In this document: piece after piece, positions 1-8,285 of the stretch
Layout of the letters: the number at the start of each line of letters is the position of its first letter
Numbering within the stretch: position 1 is the first letter of the stretch
DNA from: CAZMXP01 sp964570285
Lineage (GTDB): Bacteria; Planctomycetota; PLA2
Direction: 5' to 3'
DNA: 64,000 nt
Assembly (NCBI GenBank): GCA_964570285.1
Contig: CAZMXP010000025.1
Span: 1-64,000 of the forward strand
Program-made: the position numbers and the translations under genes
The notes under the pieces: generated by a model
Databases searched by the model: none
What the model saw: the letters and a program-made list of their open reading frames with translations, nothing else
What the model was told of the DNA's origin: nothing

Positions 1-56
1 CAGCGCGGCCTTCGGCCGTCGCTGATTTGGTTGCGGCGTCAAGCCGCGCTGCGCCC
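1..56 (-). repeat. Two-hairpin 3'-end repeat, copy 1
   Basis: Read on the minus strand this element starts directly after the lpxD stop codon. It contains a hairpin GCGGC-TTGAC-GCCGC followed by a second one, CGGCC-GAA-GGCCG. Nearly the same sequence, in the same orientation relative to the preceding gene, occurs at 19637-19690 and (first hairpin only) at 50529-50565. The placement suggests a REP-like element or a factor-independent 3'-end hairpin; there is no T-run. Confidence 0.7.
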
Positions 57-57
57 C

Positions 58-1047
58 TCACCCCTCCCCGCGCTCCTTCCGCCCGAGCTTCCGCAGCGCG
101 ACGAGCATGCGGCGCACCTCGGCGCGCTCGCCGCTCGGGTACCAGAAGACCTCCGTGTCGGAGGGGTACAGCTTCATGACCCCGGACTTCGCGACCACCT
201 TGCACCGGTCGCCGACGCCCGTGTGGTTCGCGAACCCGGACTGCCCGCCGACCTCGCAGTCGTCGCCGATGCGCGCGTTGCCGGCGAGACCCACCTGCGC
301 CGCGAGGAAGGTCCGCGCGCCGATGCGCGCGTTGTGGCCGACGTGGATCAGGTTGTCGAGGCCGCTCATCGCGCCCACGCGCGTCTCGTCGAACCGCGCG
401 CGGTCGATCATCGTGCCGGCGCCGATGTGGGCGCCGTCCTCGATCACGGTGAGGCCGACATGGTGCAGCAGCACCGGGCCCCCGGGCCCGGGCGCGAACC
501 CGAACCCCTGCCGGCTGACCACCGCGTGCGCGCCGATGCGCACCCTGTTCCCGAGGCGGCTGCCGTCGTGCAGCACCGCCCCCGGCTCGATGCGGCAGTC
601 GTCGCCGAGGACGACGTCGCGCTCGATGACGACGTGCGACTCGACGATGCAGCGCGCGCCGATCCGCGCGCCGGCGCGGACCACCGCGAAGGGGCCGATC
701 GAGCAGCTTGCGGGGATCGCCTTGCGATCCTCGACGACCGCGGTGGGGTGGATCCCGGGGGGCACGGGGGGTGGAGCGAGCCCGAAGTGCTCGATGATCC
801 GGTTGAACGCGGCCAGCGGGTGGGCGCAGACGATCGCGGGCCGGTCGATCTGTCCGGCGATGCGGCCCGGGACGACAAAGGCGGCCGCCCGCGACGCGCG
901 CGCGGCTTCGAGGAACTTCTCCTTCTCGACCGGGGCGATCTCCGTCCCCCGCGCCCCCTCCACACTGCCCACCCCGGTGATGACGAGATCCTCGGCCCCG
1001 CGGAGCTCTCCCCCCGCGGCGCGAGCGAGTTCACCCAAAGTTGCCAT
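58..1047 (-). CDS. lpxD: UDP-3-O-acylglucosamine N-acyltransferase LpxD
   Basis: Third enzyme of lipid A synthesis: transfers a 3-hydroxyacyl chain from acyl-ACP to the 2-amino group of UDP-3-O-acylglucosamine in the cytoplasm. The 329 residues match the family length (about 340). An N-terminal uridine-binding domain (about 1-95) is followed by left-handed beta-helix hexapeptide repeats (about 100-300) and a C-terminal helical extension. The motif VGHNARIG places the catalytic histidine at His238, corresponding to His239 of E. coli LpxD. The ATG start is well placed. The gene stands alone here, without fabZ/lpxA beside it, and is divergent from the GNAT gene across 43 bp. It shows that this organism makes lipopolysaccharide-type lipid A. 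Confidence 0.95.
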   Translation of the reverse strand: MATLGELARAAGGELRGAEDLVITGVGSVEGARGTEIAPVEKEKFLEAARASRAAAFVVPGRIAGQIDRPAIVCAHPLAAFNRIIEHFGLAPPPVPPGIHPTAVVEDRKAIPASCSIGPFAVVRAGARIGARCIVESHVVIERDVVLGDDCRIEPGAVLHDGSRLGNRVRIGAHAVVSRQGFGFAPGPGGPVLLHHVGLTVIEDGAHIGAGTMIDRARFDETRVGAMSGLDNLIHVGHNARIGARTFLAAQVGLAGNARIGDDCEVGGQSGFANHTGVGDRCKVVAKSGVMKLYPSDTEVFWYPSGERAEVRRMLVALRKLGRKERGEG

Positions 1048-1090
1048 GGGCAGAGCCTACCCTCTGCCTCCGCCGTGATACAAGACGCCC

Positions 1091-1579
1091 ATGCCCCGGC
1101 TGCGCCCCGCGACGGATGCCGACTCGGCGGGGGTGATCGCGTTGATCGCGCGCGTCTATGCCGAGTACGAGGGCTGCGTGCTCGACGTGGACCGCGAAGA
1201 GCCCGACCTGCGCGCCCCGGCGAGCCGCTTCGACCGCTTCTGGGTGGTCGACGACGGCGGCGCGATCGCTGGCTGCGGCGCCTGTGCGGCGCACCCGGAG
1301 TTTCTCGAGATGAAGAAGGTCTATCTCGACGCGGCGCTGCGCGGGCAGGGGTGGGGGCGCCGGCTCATCGAGTGCGTCGAGGCGCGCGCCCTCGAGCTGC
1401 GCCTGCCGCGCATCGAGCTCTGGTCGGACACGCGTTTCGCCACCGCGCACGCGGTATACGAGCGCCTCGGCTACGCGCGCACCGGCCGCACGCGCGACCT
1501 GCACGACCTCTCGCGCTCGACGGAGTACCACTTCGTCAAAGCCACGGCAGCACGATCCCGAGGGCGATCAGCAGGATGA
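1091..1579 (+). CDS. GNAT family N-acetyltransferase
   Basis: A 162-residue single-domain acetyltransferase of the Gcn5-related fold. The acetyl-CoA pyrophosphate-binding motif A is visible as VYLDAALRGQGWGRRLIE (around residues 78-95), and the last strand/helix AVYERLGYARTGR is typical of the family. The substrate cannot be predicted. The gene is divergent from lpxD, sharing a 43-bp promoter region. Its 3' end overlaps the convergent RMD1-family gene by 44 bp, so the final residues (about 148-162, Arg/Ser-rich) may be read-through rather than conserved sequence. Confidence 0.85.
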   Translation: MPRLRPATDADSAGVIALIARVYAEYEGCVLDVDREEPDLRAPASRFDRFWVVDDGGAIAGCGACAAHPEFLEMKKVYLDAALRGQGWGRRLIECVEARALELRLPRIELWSDTRFATAHAVYERLGYARTGRTRDLHDLSRSTEYHFVKATAARSRGRSAG

Positions 1580-2597
1580 TCAGCCACTCGAGGATCTCCA
1601 TCCGGCGCGTCGAGGCGCGGTCGGAGAGCTTCTGGTAGATGCTCTCGATCGTCTCGAGCTTTCGCAGGATGCTCTCGTTCCACGTCTTCAGGTGGAAGCG
1701 CGCGGCGGCGAGGCGGTAGAGGCGCGCGAAGTACTGGTCGCCGACCAGTTTCAGCGCGTTGCCGACGCGCTCGAAGAGCACGGCGCCGTCGACCTGCATC
1801 CGGCCGACCTTCCGGTGGTCGAGCCGCGCGCCGCGCACGCGGCCCGCGAGCGCCTCGTAGCTGCGGTCGAGGGCGCGGTCGAGGCGCGTGTCCAGGTAGC
1901 GCATCTCGGCCAACTGCGCGTTCGCGAAGTCGAGCACCGCGAGCGCGTCGCCGGCGTCGTCCTCGAAGAGGATCGCGGCGTTCCAGTCGATCAGCGCGAG
2001 GTCGCCGGGGCCGTAGGAGATCCTTGCCGAGAGCGCGTCGGCGATCTCGTCGTCGGAGAGGGGCTGGGGCTCGCCGCGCAGGATCCGCGCAAGCGCCGCC
2101 GGCTCCTCGCGGAGGAGGTCGAGGGGGCCCGGGGGCCCGGAGATCTTGCGCACCTCGAAGATGAGGTAGTCCTCGACGAGCGGCGCGAGCGCCGGCAGCC
2201 GCACCGCCGCGCCCATCGTGCCGAGCAGCGACTGAGCGCGCGCGGTCGCGTCGCGCTCGAGGGAGCGGTCGGCCGTCGCCGCGGCGGAGAGGGCGACCCA
2301 ATCCTCGAGCGTCCCCTCGAAGCGCACCTCATAGCAGAGCGTCAGCGCACCGAAGTCGTAGACGATCGCGTCGAGCTGCGTCTCGGTGCGCCGCCCCGCG
2401 AGCGGCAGCGCGTCGCAGGCGACGGTGGCCCGGACCGGCTCGGGCTCGAACCGGAAGTAGGTCGGCGAGGGGCGCTGCCGTCCGCCGCGAAGCCGCTCGC
2501 GGCAGAGTTCGAGGTCGATCTGCTGCCCGACGTCGAACGCGTACAGCAGGTGCAGCGTCGCGTCGTCGACGCGGGGGGCGGGGGCCGAGGGAACCAC
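1536..2597 (-). CDS. RMD1/DUF155-family membrane-anchored protein
   Basis: A 353-residue protein. The C-terminal part (about 300-353) has the hallmark of the RMD1/DUF155 family: a helical stretch ending KLETIESIYQKLSDRASTR, then a single transmembrane helix (ILEWLIILLIALGIVL) at the very C-terminus. The long N-terminal domain (about 10-280) is soluble and mixed alpha/beta. Family members in eukaryotes are linked to mitochondrial organisation; the bacterial function is unknown. The start is GTG; no good ribosome site is visible, so it could begin a few codons later. The gene is convergent with the GNAT and overlaps its end by 44 bp. Confidence 0.7.
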   Translation of the reverse strand: MVPSAPAPRVDDATLHLLYAFDVGQQIDLELCRERLRGGRQRPSPTYFRFEPEPVRATVACDALPLAGRRTETQLDAIVYDFGALTLCYEVRFEGTLEDWVALSAAATADRSLERDATARAQSLLGTMGAAVRLPALAPLVEDYLIFEVRKISGPPGPLDLLREEPAALARILRGEPQPLSDDEIADALSARISYGPGDLALIDWNAAILFEDDAGDALAVLDFANAQLAEMRYLDTRLDRALDRSYEALAGRVRGARLDHRKVGRMQVDGAVLFERVGNALKLVGDQYFARLYRLAAARFHLKTWNESILRKLETIESIYQKLSDRASTRRMEILEWLIILLIALGIVLPWL

Positions 2598-2688
2598 CCC
2601 TTGAAGGTATCCGGGTGGGCGAGGCCCCGCAGGGCGGCTCGGTCGCCAGCCTCGTTTCCCTCGATTGGCGCAAGGCAGACTCTAGACC

Positions 2689-2889
2689 ATGATGGGTCCT
2701 GAGGAGATCGAGCGCTATCGACGCATGACGGTGGCCGAACGCCTCCGCGAGACGATCGAGCTCATGCGCGCGGCCGAGGCCGCTCTCGACGCCCTCCCGC
2801 CGGGGGAGCGCGCACGCCGCCTCCGGATCATCGAGGCGCAGAAGCACTCCGACGACCGCGCCGCGTGGCAGAGGGCGGCCGCGACGTGA
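2689..2889 (+). CDS. Small helical protein, partner of decayed nucleotidyltransferase
   Basis: A 66-residue charged, helix-predicted protein (MGPEEIERYRRMTVAERLRE...). I do not recognise a named family. Its stop overlaps the GTG start of the next reading frame (GTGA, 2886-2889), the coupling typical of a two-gene unit. The downstream gene is a broken nucleotidyltransferase, so this may be the surviving partner of a toxin-antitoxin-like pair; that role is inference from the arrangement only. Two consecutive ATG codons start it (2689, 2692). Confidence 0.55.
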   Translation: MMGPEEIERYRRMTVAERLRETIELMRAAEAALDALPPGERARRLRIIEAQKHSDDRAAWQRAAAT

Positions 2890-3246
2890 GCCTGCATGCT
2901 CCCGTCGTCGAGGTGTTGCGCCAGTTCAGCGCATTCCTCGACGGTCGACAGGTCGGCTGGGCGGTTCTCGGCGGTCTCACGATTCGGGTCCTCGCGCTCC
3001 CGCGTCCGACGTTTGACGTGGATCTGCCCGCCGCAGCCAGCACAGCTCTGATCTCGGCGCGCTGTGGGTCCTGTCGCCCGAGGACGTGCTGCTGCTGAAA
3101 CTGCTCGCCCCCGGGACCGCGCCGACGTCTCCGACCTGCTGCTTGTCGTCGGCCCCCTCGATATGGACTACGTTCGGGCATGGGCGTCACGACTCGGCGT
3201 GACGGAGCGGCTCGATCGTGCCCTCGCCGACGCCGGGCGGACCTGA
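2886..3246 (+). pseudogene. Decayed nucleotidyltransferase (AbiEii/MNT-like) gene
   Basis: Three pieces of one protein are spread over all three frames. The first frame gives VLRQFSAFLDGRQVGWAVLGG and TFDVDL, the start of a nucleotidyltransferase fold (GG motif, then the D-x-D metal site). From 3062 a second frame reads LWVLSPEDVLLLKLLA, and from 3118 a third reads RADVSDLLLVVG to the stop at 3246. The segment between the DxD and the LSPEDVLLLK motif is far too short, so there is an internal deletion plus at least two frame changes. The intact gene would encode roughly 180-200 residues. It is coupled to the 66-aa gene upstream by GTGA. Confidence 0.75.
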
Positions 3247-3323
3247 TCGGCGCGCCCGGAGCGGTGTGCCTAGCGAAGCGCGGCCCGCCGGGGGGCCGGG
3301 GCGCCTGCTCGACGGGCGTGCCC

Positions 3324-6122
3324 CTACTCGGGCACCCCCCACAGCACCCACGCGGCCCAGTAGCGCGGGTCGGACCAGCGCGGGTCGGCGCGGAGGGACT
3401 CCTGCGCGCCGCGCAGCGCCGCGGCGGCGCCCGCCCCGGGGGTCCCGGGCTTCCAGAGTTCGTAGAAGCGCTTCATCAGCACCGTCGTCGCCGCGTCGTC
3501 CACCTTCCAGAGGCTCGCGATGACGCGCGGCGCGCCCGCGAACATGAAGGCGCGCGAGAGCCCGATCATGCCCTCGCCCGTGTAGACCGCCCCGAGGCCC
3601 GTCTCGCAGGCGGAGAGCACGACGAGATCGGACCGCACGCGCATCGCGAAGATCTCCTCGACGTCGGCGAATCCGTCGTCGGGCGCCTTCACGGTCAGGG
3701 CCAGCCCCGAGAACATCGGCCGCTCGACATCGACGCGGCCGTGGCAGGCGAGATGCACGCTCATCCACCGCGCGCGCTCGAGCAGGGCCGTGCGCAGGTC
3801 GGGCAGGCTGGCGTTGGCGCCGAGCAGCAGGCGCTGGCCCACCGCGCGCGCCTCCGCCTCACTGCCGGGCAGGTCGCTCCACTCCGCGCGGCCGGAGTAG
3901 TCGGCGCCGCCGAGGGCGAGGATGCCGCTCCCCCGGAGCCCCGCCGATTCGAGCAGGAGGCCGTAGGTCGTCGCCGACGGGATGTAGGCGACCTCGCGTT
4001 CGCCGACGATGGTGGCGAAGGGGACGCGGAAGAGTTCGCCGTCCGGCGAGATCAGCAGCCGCCTCACGGAGGCGTCGAGCCCGAGCGGCTCGATCACGAG
4101 CCTGCCGATCGCCGCGAGCGACTCCGTCGACAGCGGCGCGAGCGCGGCGTCATGGATGGGGGCCCGGGGGCCGAGGCGGACGATGCGCGCGCCGTCGCTG
4201 ACCACCACGAGGACGGCCGCCTCTTGCCCGGAGAGGCCGTAGAGCAGCAGCGCCTCCCCCGCGCGCAGCCGCGAACGGATGCGGGAGAGGGAGTCGGCCT
4301 TCGGGTAGGCGAGGTCGGCGCCCGAGCGCGCCTCCCGCTGGATCCTCTCGGAGACCGCCTGCAAGTTCGAGCGCGCCACCGCGAGCAGGTCCCGCCGCTG
4401 CCGGATCGCATCGCGCTCCTTCTCGGCGATGGCGCGCTGGTAGATCGCTTCCGCCTCGCGCACCGCCGCCCGCGCCTCCTCCTCCGCCGAGCGCAACGAG
4501 GCGGGGATCGCCGCCTCGCGGATCGTCGAACTCCCGGCGAGGGACTCGCGCAGCACGCCGGCGCGGCTCTCTTCGAGGAAGTGGCAGAGGTCCGCCGCGA
4601 CTCCGGTCGCGAGCGACGCGCGAACCCCCGTCGCGAACACCTCTGCGTGCGCCGCCCTCGCCCGCGCCCCCTGCCCCTCCGCGAGGCCGCCGAGCGAGCG
4701 CGCAAGCTGCTCCAGCGCGTGACGGGCCGCCCCCGTGGCCCCCGTCGCATCTCCGGCCTTGAGGCGCATCGACGCGAGCCATGCGTTGCAGAGGAAGAGT
4801 TCACCGCCGAGGCCGACCTCCTCCCCGATCTCGATCGCGCGCGCGAACTCCGCCTCGGACTCTTCGCGGCGTCCCATCGCGCCCAGCGTGCGCGCGAGGT
4901 GGCGGCGGAAGGTGGTTTCGTGGGCCGGATCGCCGCTCGGTGCGAGGAGCGCGAGGGCCTCCGCTTGCAGGCGCCGCGCCTCCTCGTGCTCGCCGAGCGC
5001 GAAGCGGGCCGAGCCGATGTTCGAGGTCGCGACGGCGACGCCGAGCGGCTCCTCCTGCTCGACGAAGAGCGCGCGGGCCTCTTCGTAGGCGCGCAGCGCG
5101 CCGGCGGCGTCGCCCTTCTCATCGAGCACGACGCCGAGATCGTGGAGGGCGCGGGCTCGCAGCTGCGGATCGCCGGCCCTGCCGGCGAGATCGACCGCGA
5201 GGGCATACTTGGCGGCGGCGGAAGCGTGCGCCCCGAGGTCGGTCTCGACGGCGGCAAGGTTCGCGAGCAGCGTCCCGCGGAGCCCGTCCTCCGTGGCGAT
5301 GTCGAGGCCCCGTTCCAATGCACGCTGCGCCTCGCGGAAGTCGCCCTTGCGCTGGAGCAGGAGGCCGCGGTTCGAGAGGATCCTGGCGATCTCGACGGGG
5401 TTGTCTATGCGGCGTGCGATCTCCTCGGCGGCATCATAGAGGCGGAGCGCGCGGTCGAAGTGGCCGATCTCTGCGTGGGCGCTGGCGAGGTTCTTGAGCG
5501 TAGCGGCGATCCCGATTTCATCGCCGCGTGCCTTGCGGAGCTCGAGGAGGCGCTCCCATGCGGCGAGCATCCTCGGGTAGTCGTAGTCGCGGTGGGAGAG
5601 GAGCCCTTCGCTCCACAGGGCCTCGTCCGCTTGGGCGAGCCATCCGACCTCGAAGGCGGCACGCGCGGCCTCCGCGTAGCTGTCGGCGGCGCCGGTCAAC
5701 TCGCCCAGCAGCGCCGCGATCGCGGCTCTCTCGAAACCGTCCGCGCGCTGCAACAGCGCGCGGATGCCGTCGATCGCGTTCTCGCGTGCCAGTCGATGGG
5801 CCTCGCGCACCAGCGAACGGGGCGGCACGCCGCGCCTCGCCGCGATGTACTCTTGAAGCCGCGCGTCCCCGCTCGCCTCGGCGACGCGCACGGCGGCGGC
5901 GTACTGCCCCTCGGCGCAGACGAGATCGGCCAGCAGCCACAGATCGAACCGCCCCGAGCCCACGAGGGCGCTGAAGCCCACCTCGTCGCCGGCCGCCACG
6001 AGGGCGATCGCGCGGGAAGCCGCTTCAGGAAACGACCCGATCTCCTCCTCGCCCTCCGCGCGCAGCGCGGGGGCGAGGAGGAGGAGCCACAGCAGCGTGC
6101 GAGCCGCCGGTCCGGAGATCAG
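3324..6122 (-). CDS. TPR-CHAT caspase-like protease, secreted
   Basis: About 932 residues. An N-terminal hydrophobic stretch (RTLLWLLLLAPALRAEG) looks like a signal peptide, so the protein probably acts outside the cytoplasm. Residues about 30-560 are tetratricopeptide repeats; the C-terminal 300 residues form a CHAT domain (caspase-like, clan CD). The catalytic dyad is visible: His794 in HLACHGRVD and Cys839 in LSACETGLGAVYTGEG, followed by the conserved FMFAGAPRVIASLWKVDD. There is no ATG/GTG/TTG before the signal peptide; the best start is CTG at 6122, whose bases overlap the stop of the upstream 123-aa gene (CTGA), implying translational coupling. An upstream start would read through that gene in another frame and is unlikely. 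It forms a cluster with that gene and a papain-like protease. Confidence 0.85.
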   Translation of the reverse strand: MISGPAARTLLWLLLLAPALRAEGEEEIGSFPEAASRAIALVAAGDEVGFSALVGSGRFDLWLLADLVCAEGQYAAAVRVAEASGDARLQEYIAARRGVPPRSLVREAHRLARENAIDGIRALLQRADGFERAAIAALLGELTGAADSYAEAARAAFEVGWLAQADEALWSEGLLSHRDYDYPRMLAAWERLLELRKARGDEIGIAATLKNLASAHAEIGHFDRALRLYDAAEEIARRIDNPVEIARILSNRGLLLQRKGDFREAQRALERGLDIATEDGLRGTLLANLAAVETDLGAHASAAAKYALAVDLAGRAGDPQLRARALHDLGVVLDEKGDAAGALRAYEEARALFVEQEEPLGVAVATSNIGSARFALGEHEEARRLQAEALALLAPSGDPAHETTFRRHLARTLGAMGRREESEAEFARAIEIGEEVGLGGELFLCNAWLASMRLKAGDATGATGAARHALEQLARSLGGLAEGQGARARAAHAEVFATGVRASLATGVAADLCHFLEESRAGVLRESLAGSSTIREAAIPASLRSAEEEARAAVREAEAIYQRAIAEKERDAIRQRRDLLAVARSNLQAVSERIQREARSGADLAYPKADSLSRIRSRLRAGEALLLYGLSGQEAAVLVVVSDGARIVRLGPRAPIHDAALAPLSTESLAAIGRLVIEPLGLDASVRRLLISPDGELFRVPFATIVGEREVAYIPSATTYGLLLESAGLRGSGILALGGADYSGRAEWSDLPGSEAEARAVGQRLLLGANASLPDLRTALLERARWMSVHLACHGRVDVERPMFSGLALTVKAPDDGFADVEEIFAMRVRSDLVVLSACETGLGAVYTGEGMIGLSRAFMFAGAPRVIASLWKVDDAATTVLMKRFYELWKPGTPGAGAAAALRGAQESLRADPRWSDPRYWAAWVLWGVPE

Positions 6123-6490
6123 AGGGTGGAGGAGTCGGTCAGGGAGTTGGTCCCGTCCGATGCCGTCGAGCCCGTCGCGGAGGCGACCCCGCCTGCGATC
6201 GTCGAGCCCTGAACCCAGGGGCCGTAGGCGTTGTTCTTGAAGACCGACATCTGGACCTGCGTGACATCGGAGACGTTGGGATCGGCGCTCGCCTTGTGGG
6301 CGTTGGGGCCCACCTGCGGGACGGGGAGTTCCGGCGGCGACAGAGGGCTCCACGTTCCGTTGACCTTGTACTGGTACTTCACCTTCGTGACGGAGCTCGA
6401 ATTGTCGGTGTAGCTGAACTTGCTGAAGGTCGTTCCGCCCGCAAGCCTCTCGCCCTTGTCGTGCCTCTTCTTCTGCGGCTGATTGGCCAT
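6119..6490 (-). CDS. Unknown 123-aa protein between two proteases
   Basis: Not a family I recognise. It has a basic N-terminus (NQPQKKRHDKGERLAGG), a beta-rich middle with many Ser/Thr/Val/Tyr (KFSYTDNSSSVTKVKYQYKV), no cysteine, no signal peptide or membrane segment, and a Ser/Thr/Gly-rich tail ending TDSSTL. An AAGGAG ribosome site lies 10 nt before the ATG. The stop overlaps the start of the CHAT protease gene, and a papain-like protease gene lies 67 nt upstream on the same strand. The composition would suit a protease substrate, a secreted structural protein or a modified peptide precursor, but none of these is shown. Confidence 0.65.
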   Translation of the reverse strand: MANQPQKKRHDKGERLAGGTTFSKFSYTDNSSSVTKVKYQYKVNGTWSPLSPPELPVPQVGPNAHKASADPNVSDVTQVQMSVFKNNAYGPWVQGSTIAGGVASATGSTASDGTNSLTDSSTL

Positions 6491-6529
6491 CGTTTCCGTT
6501 CTCCTTGTTGCTAGGGTCCATCCTCTTCG

Positions 6530-6546
6530 CGCGGACCTGCTCCGCG
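6530..6546 (-). promoter_or_regulatory. Intercistronic hairpin in protease cluster
   Basis: A 6-bp GC stem (CGCGGA / TCCGCG, 5-nt loop) lies between the papain-like gene and the 123-aa gene. There is no T-run, so it may be an mRNA stability or attenuation element rather than a terminator. Weak evidence: GC-rich stems are common here. Confidence 0.3.
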
Positions 6547-6557
6547 TCCGGTTCGTG

Positions 6558-7325
6558 TCATACGGCGCGGCGGATCGTCCAGAGCGAGTCCGCCCAGTCG
6601 GGATTCAATGCGTACGCGTACGGAAGGGTCCCGTAGCCCTTCTGGCCCCACGTCTCGCCGTGGGAGTTGCGCACGAGGAACCGCTCGCGGGCATCGTCGT
6701 ATCCGACGAGCAGCATCGCGTGCCCGCCGCTCGGGGCCTCCTTCGTGGGGTCGGGTACCGCGAGATTCCCGTCCATCGGCAGCGCCTGCCGATCGTCACT
6801 GTAGTAGAGCACGAGCGCGATCGTGACCGGGTAGCCGTCGGCGAGACAGTGCTTCAGGTGCTTGAGATCCTGCTTCACCTTCAGGTAGCTCACCGTGTGG
6901 TGCTCCTTCGCGGCGGCATAGCAGGGATCCGGCGGACGCTCCGCGAACCTCTTCTCCACGTACGGCCACTGCGACTCCTCGCAGACGCCCGTCCGGCGCA
7001 CCGTCTTCATGCCGTCGCGCATGTAGACCGGCGCGTTGTCATCCACCTTGCCCTCGATCGCGCGCTCGTTGTAGTAGACGAAGAGCCGCGACGGCTCGAG
7101 GGCCTTCGGAACGCGCTCGCGGATGAGCATCAACTGGTAGGCCGCGCAGATCGCCTGCGCCGTACAGGAGTTGAGCCCCCCCTGCTCCCAGACCGGCCAG
7201 TCGGCGGGGCGCAGGTCCACGGCGCGCGGGAACTTGATCCCGGCGACACGCGGCGGCGTGTAGTGCTGGTCGCGGGGGTCTGCGACCTCGCGGGCGACTC
7301 CGTGGCGCACTTTGCGGTGCGACAA
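6558..7325 (-). CDS. Papain-like (C1 family) cysteine protease
   Basis: A 255-residue peptidase C1 homologue. The catalytic Cys54 sits in QGGLNSCTAQAICAA, His202 in SGGHAMLLVGYD and Asn220 in FLVRNSHGETWGQKGYG, the complete triad in the right order and with family-typical spacing. There is no signal peptide and no inhibitory propeptide beyond about 25 residues, so it is either cytoplasmic or exported by another route. The start is TTG, supported by a strong GGAAAGGAG ribosome site 8 nt upstream. It is first in the minus-strand cluster with the 123-aa protein and the TPR-CHAT protease. The substrate is unknown; the neighbouring small protein is an obvious candidate. Confidence 0.88.
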   Translation of the reverse strand: MSHRKVRHGVAREVADPRDQHYTPPRVAGIKFPRAVDLRPADWPVWEQGGLNSCTAQAICAAYQLMLIRERVPKALEPSRLFVYYNERAIEGKVDDNAPVYMRDGMKTVRRTGVCEESQWPYVEKRFAERPPDPCYAAAKEHHTVSYLKVKQDLKHLKHCLADGYPVTIALVLYYSDDRQALPMDGNLAVPDPTKEAPSGGHAMLLVGYDDARERFLVRNSHGETWGQKGYGTLPYAYALNPDWADSLWTIRRAV

Positions 7326-7388
7326 CCGTCACGCTCCTTTCCGCCTGCAGCCTTCCCCCGAACCCCCATCCAACGCGAATTGGCCGCA

Positions 7389-7402
7389 TTTGGCAAGCCA
7401 AA
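7389..7402. promoter_or_regulatory. Palindrome upstream of protease cluster
   Basis: TTTGGC-AA-GCCAAA, a perfect two-armed palindrome in an AT-richer gap between the SDR stop (7414) and the papain-like gene start (7325). It could be an operator for the protease cluster. No clear -35/-10 pair is visible. Confidence 0.3.
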
Positions 7403-7413
7403 ACCGGAAAGGC

Positions 7414-8214
7414 TTACCGGCCGTCGGGGGCTCCTTCGAACTCGACGGCGGCCTTCTCCCACAGCACGCGCCCCTCCATGCCGCCCGCCACCGTGACGGT
7501 CTGGCCGCTGACATGGCGCGCCGCGAGCGGCGACGAGAGCCAGACCGCGGCGCGGGCGATGTCGTCGGCGCGCGCGATCTGGCGCAGCGGCATCGTGCGC
7601 ACGACGCGCGCCACGGACTCGGGGTCTTGCAACGACGGCCGCGGCACGTGCGTCGCCGTCCATCCGGGCTCAAGCAGGTTGACGCGCCCGCGCGGGTCGA
7701 TCTCGACGATCTCGTTTTTCAGTGTCAGCATGAGTCCCGAGAGCGCCGCCTTCGACGCGGCGTAGTCGGCCCAACCGCGCTCGCCGAAGCGGCCCGCCGT
7801 CGAGCCGATGAACAGCAGGCTCGAGCCGCGCCCGTCCTCGCGCGCCGCCAATTGCGCGAGGAAGGCGCGCGCGGTCCAGATCGAGCCGAGCAGGTTCACC
7901 TCGATGGTCTCGCGGATGCGTTCGTCGTCGCTCTCCTTGAGCCGCTCGCCCTCGCACGCGCGCACGCCCGCGTTGGCGATGCAGACGTCGAGGCGGCCGA
8001 AGCGCTCGCGCGCCTCCTCGACCGCCGCCGCGACCGCGCGCGAGTCCCGGAGATCGGCGACCACCTCGAACGCGCCGGGGCGCGCGCCGCCGGGCCGGCG
8101 CCCGTGCCACGCGACCTGCGCCCCCTCGCCCTCGAACGCGAGCGCGATCGCGCGCCCGATGCCTCCCGCGGCGCCGGTGACGAGAACAGCCATCCCGCCG
8201 AGACCGAGGTCCAT
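7414..8214 (-). CDS. SDR family oxidoreductase
   Basis: A 266-residue classical short-chain dehydrogenase/reductase. The NAD(P)-binding motif TGAAGGIG is at 13-20, NAG at 81-83, and the catalytic Ser138, Tyr151 and Lys155 (YAASK) are all present. The C-terminal AAVWLSSPLAARHVSGQTVTVAGG is typical of FabG-like members. An acidic or polar residue does not follow the second strand (AWHGRR), and the Arg pair there suggests NADP(H) preference; the substrate is unknown. It is followed on the same strand after 88 bp by the papain-like gene, with a possible operator between, and is divergent from the caspase-like lipoprotein gene. Confidence 0.9.
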   Translation of the reverse strand: MDLGLGGMAVLVTGAAGGIGRAIALAFEGEGAQVAWHGRRPGGARPGAFEVVADLRDSRAVAAAVEEARERFGRLDVCIANAGVRACEGERLKESDDERIRETIEVNLLGSIWTARAFLAQLAAREDGRGSSLLFIGSTAGRFGERGWADYAASKAALSGLMLTLKNEIVEIDPRGRVNLLEPGWTATHVPRPSLQDPESVARVVRTMPLRQIARADDIARAAVWLSSPLAARHVSGQTVTVAGGMEGRVLWEKAAVEFEGAPDGR

Positions 8215-8285
8215 GCGGCTTGTGAGTCTACCCTATGGACATGGGGCGGAAGGGGGTGCTAGGGTTGCCCCACAGGAGGGCTCCG

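Noticed and set aside
3247..3323. Bidirectional terminator between the nucleotidyltransferase remnant and the CHAT gene
   Set aside because: A GC stem is possible but there is no T-run and such stems are frequent by chance at this GC content.
6433..6490. Double-glycine leader (RLAGG) in the 123-aa protein, implying a bacteriocin-like precursor
   Set aside because: The leader lacks the hydrophobic L/I pattern of GG leaders and there is no C39 transporter nearby; the adjacent protease is C1-like.
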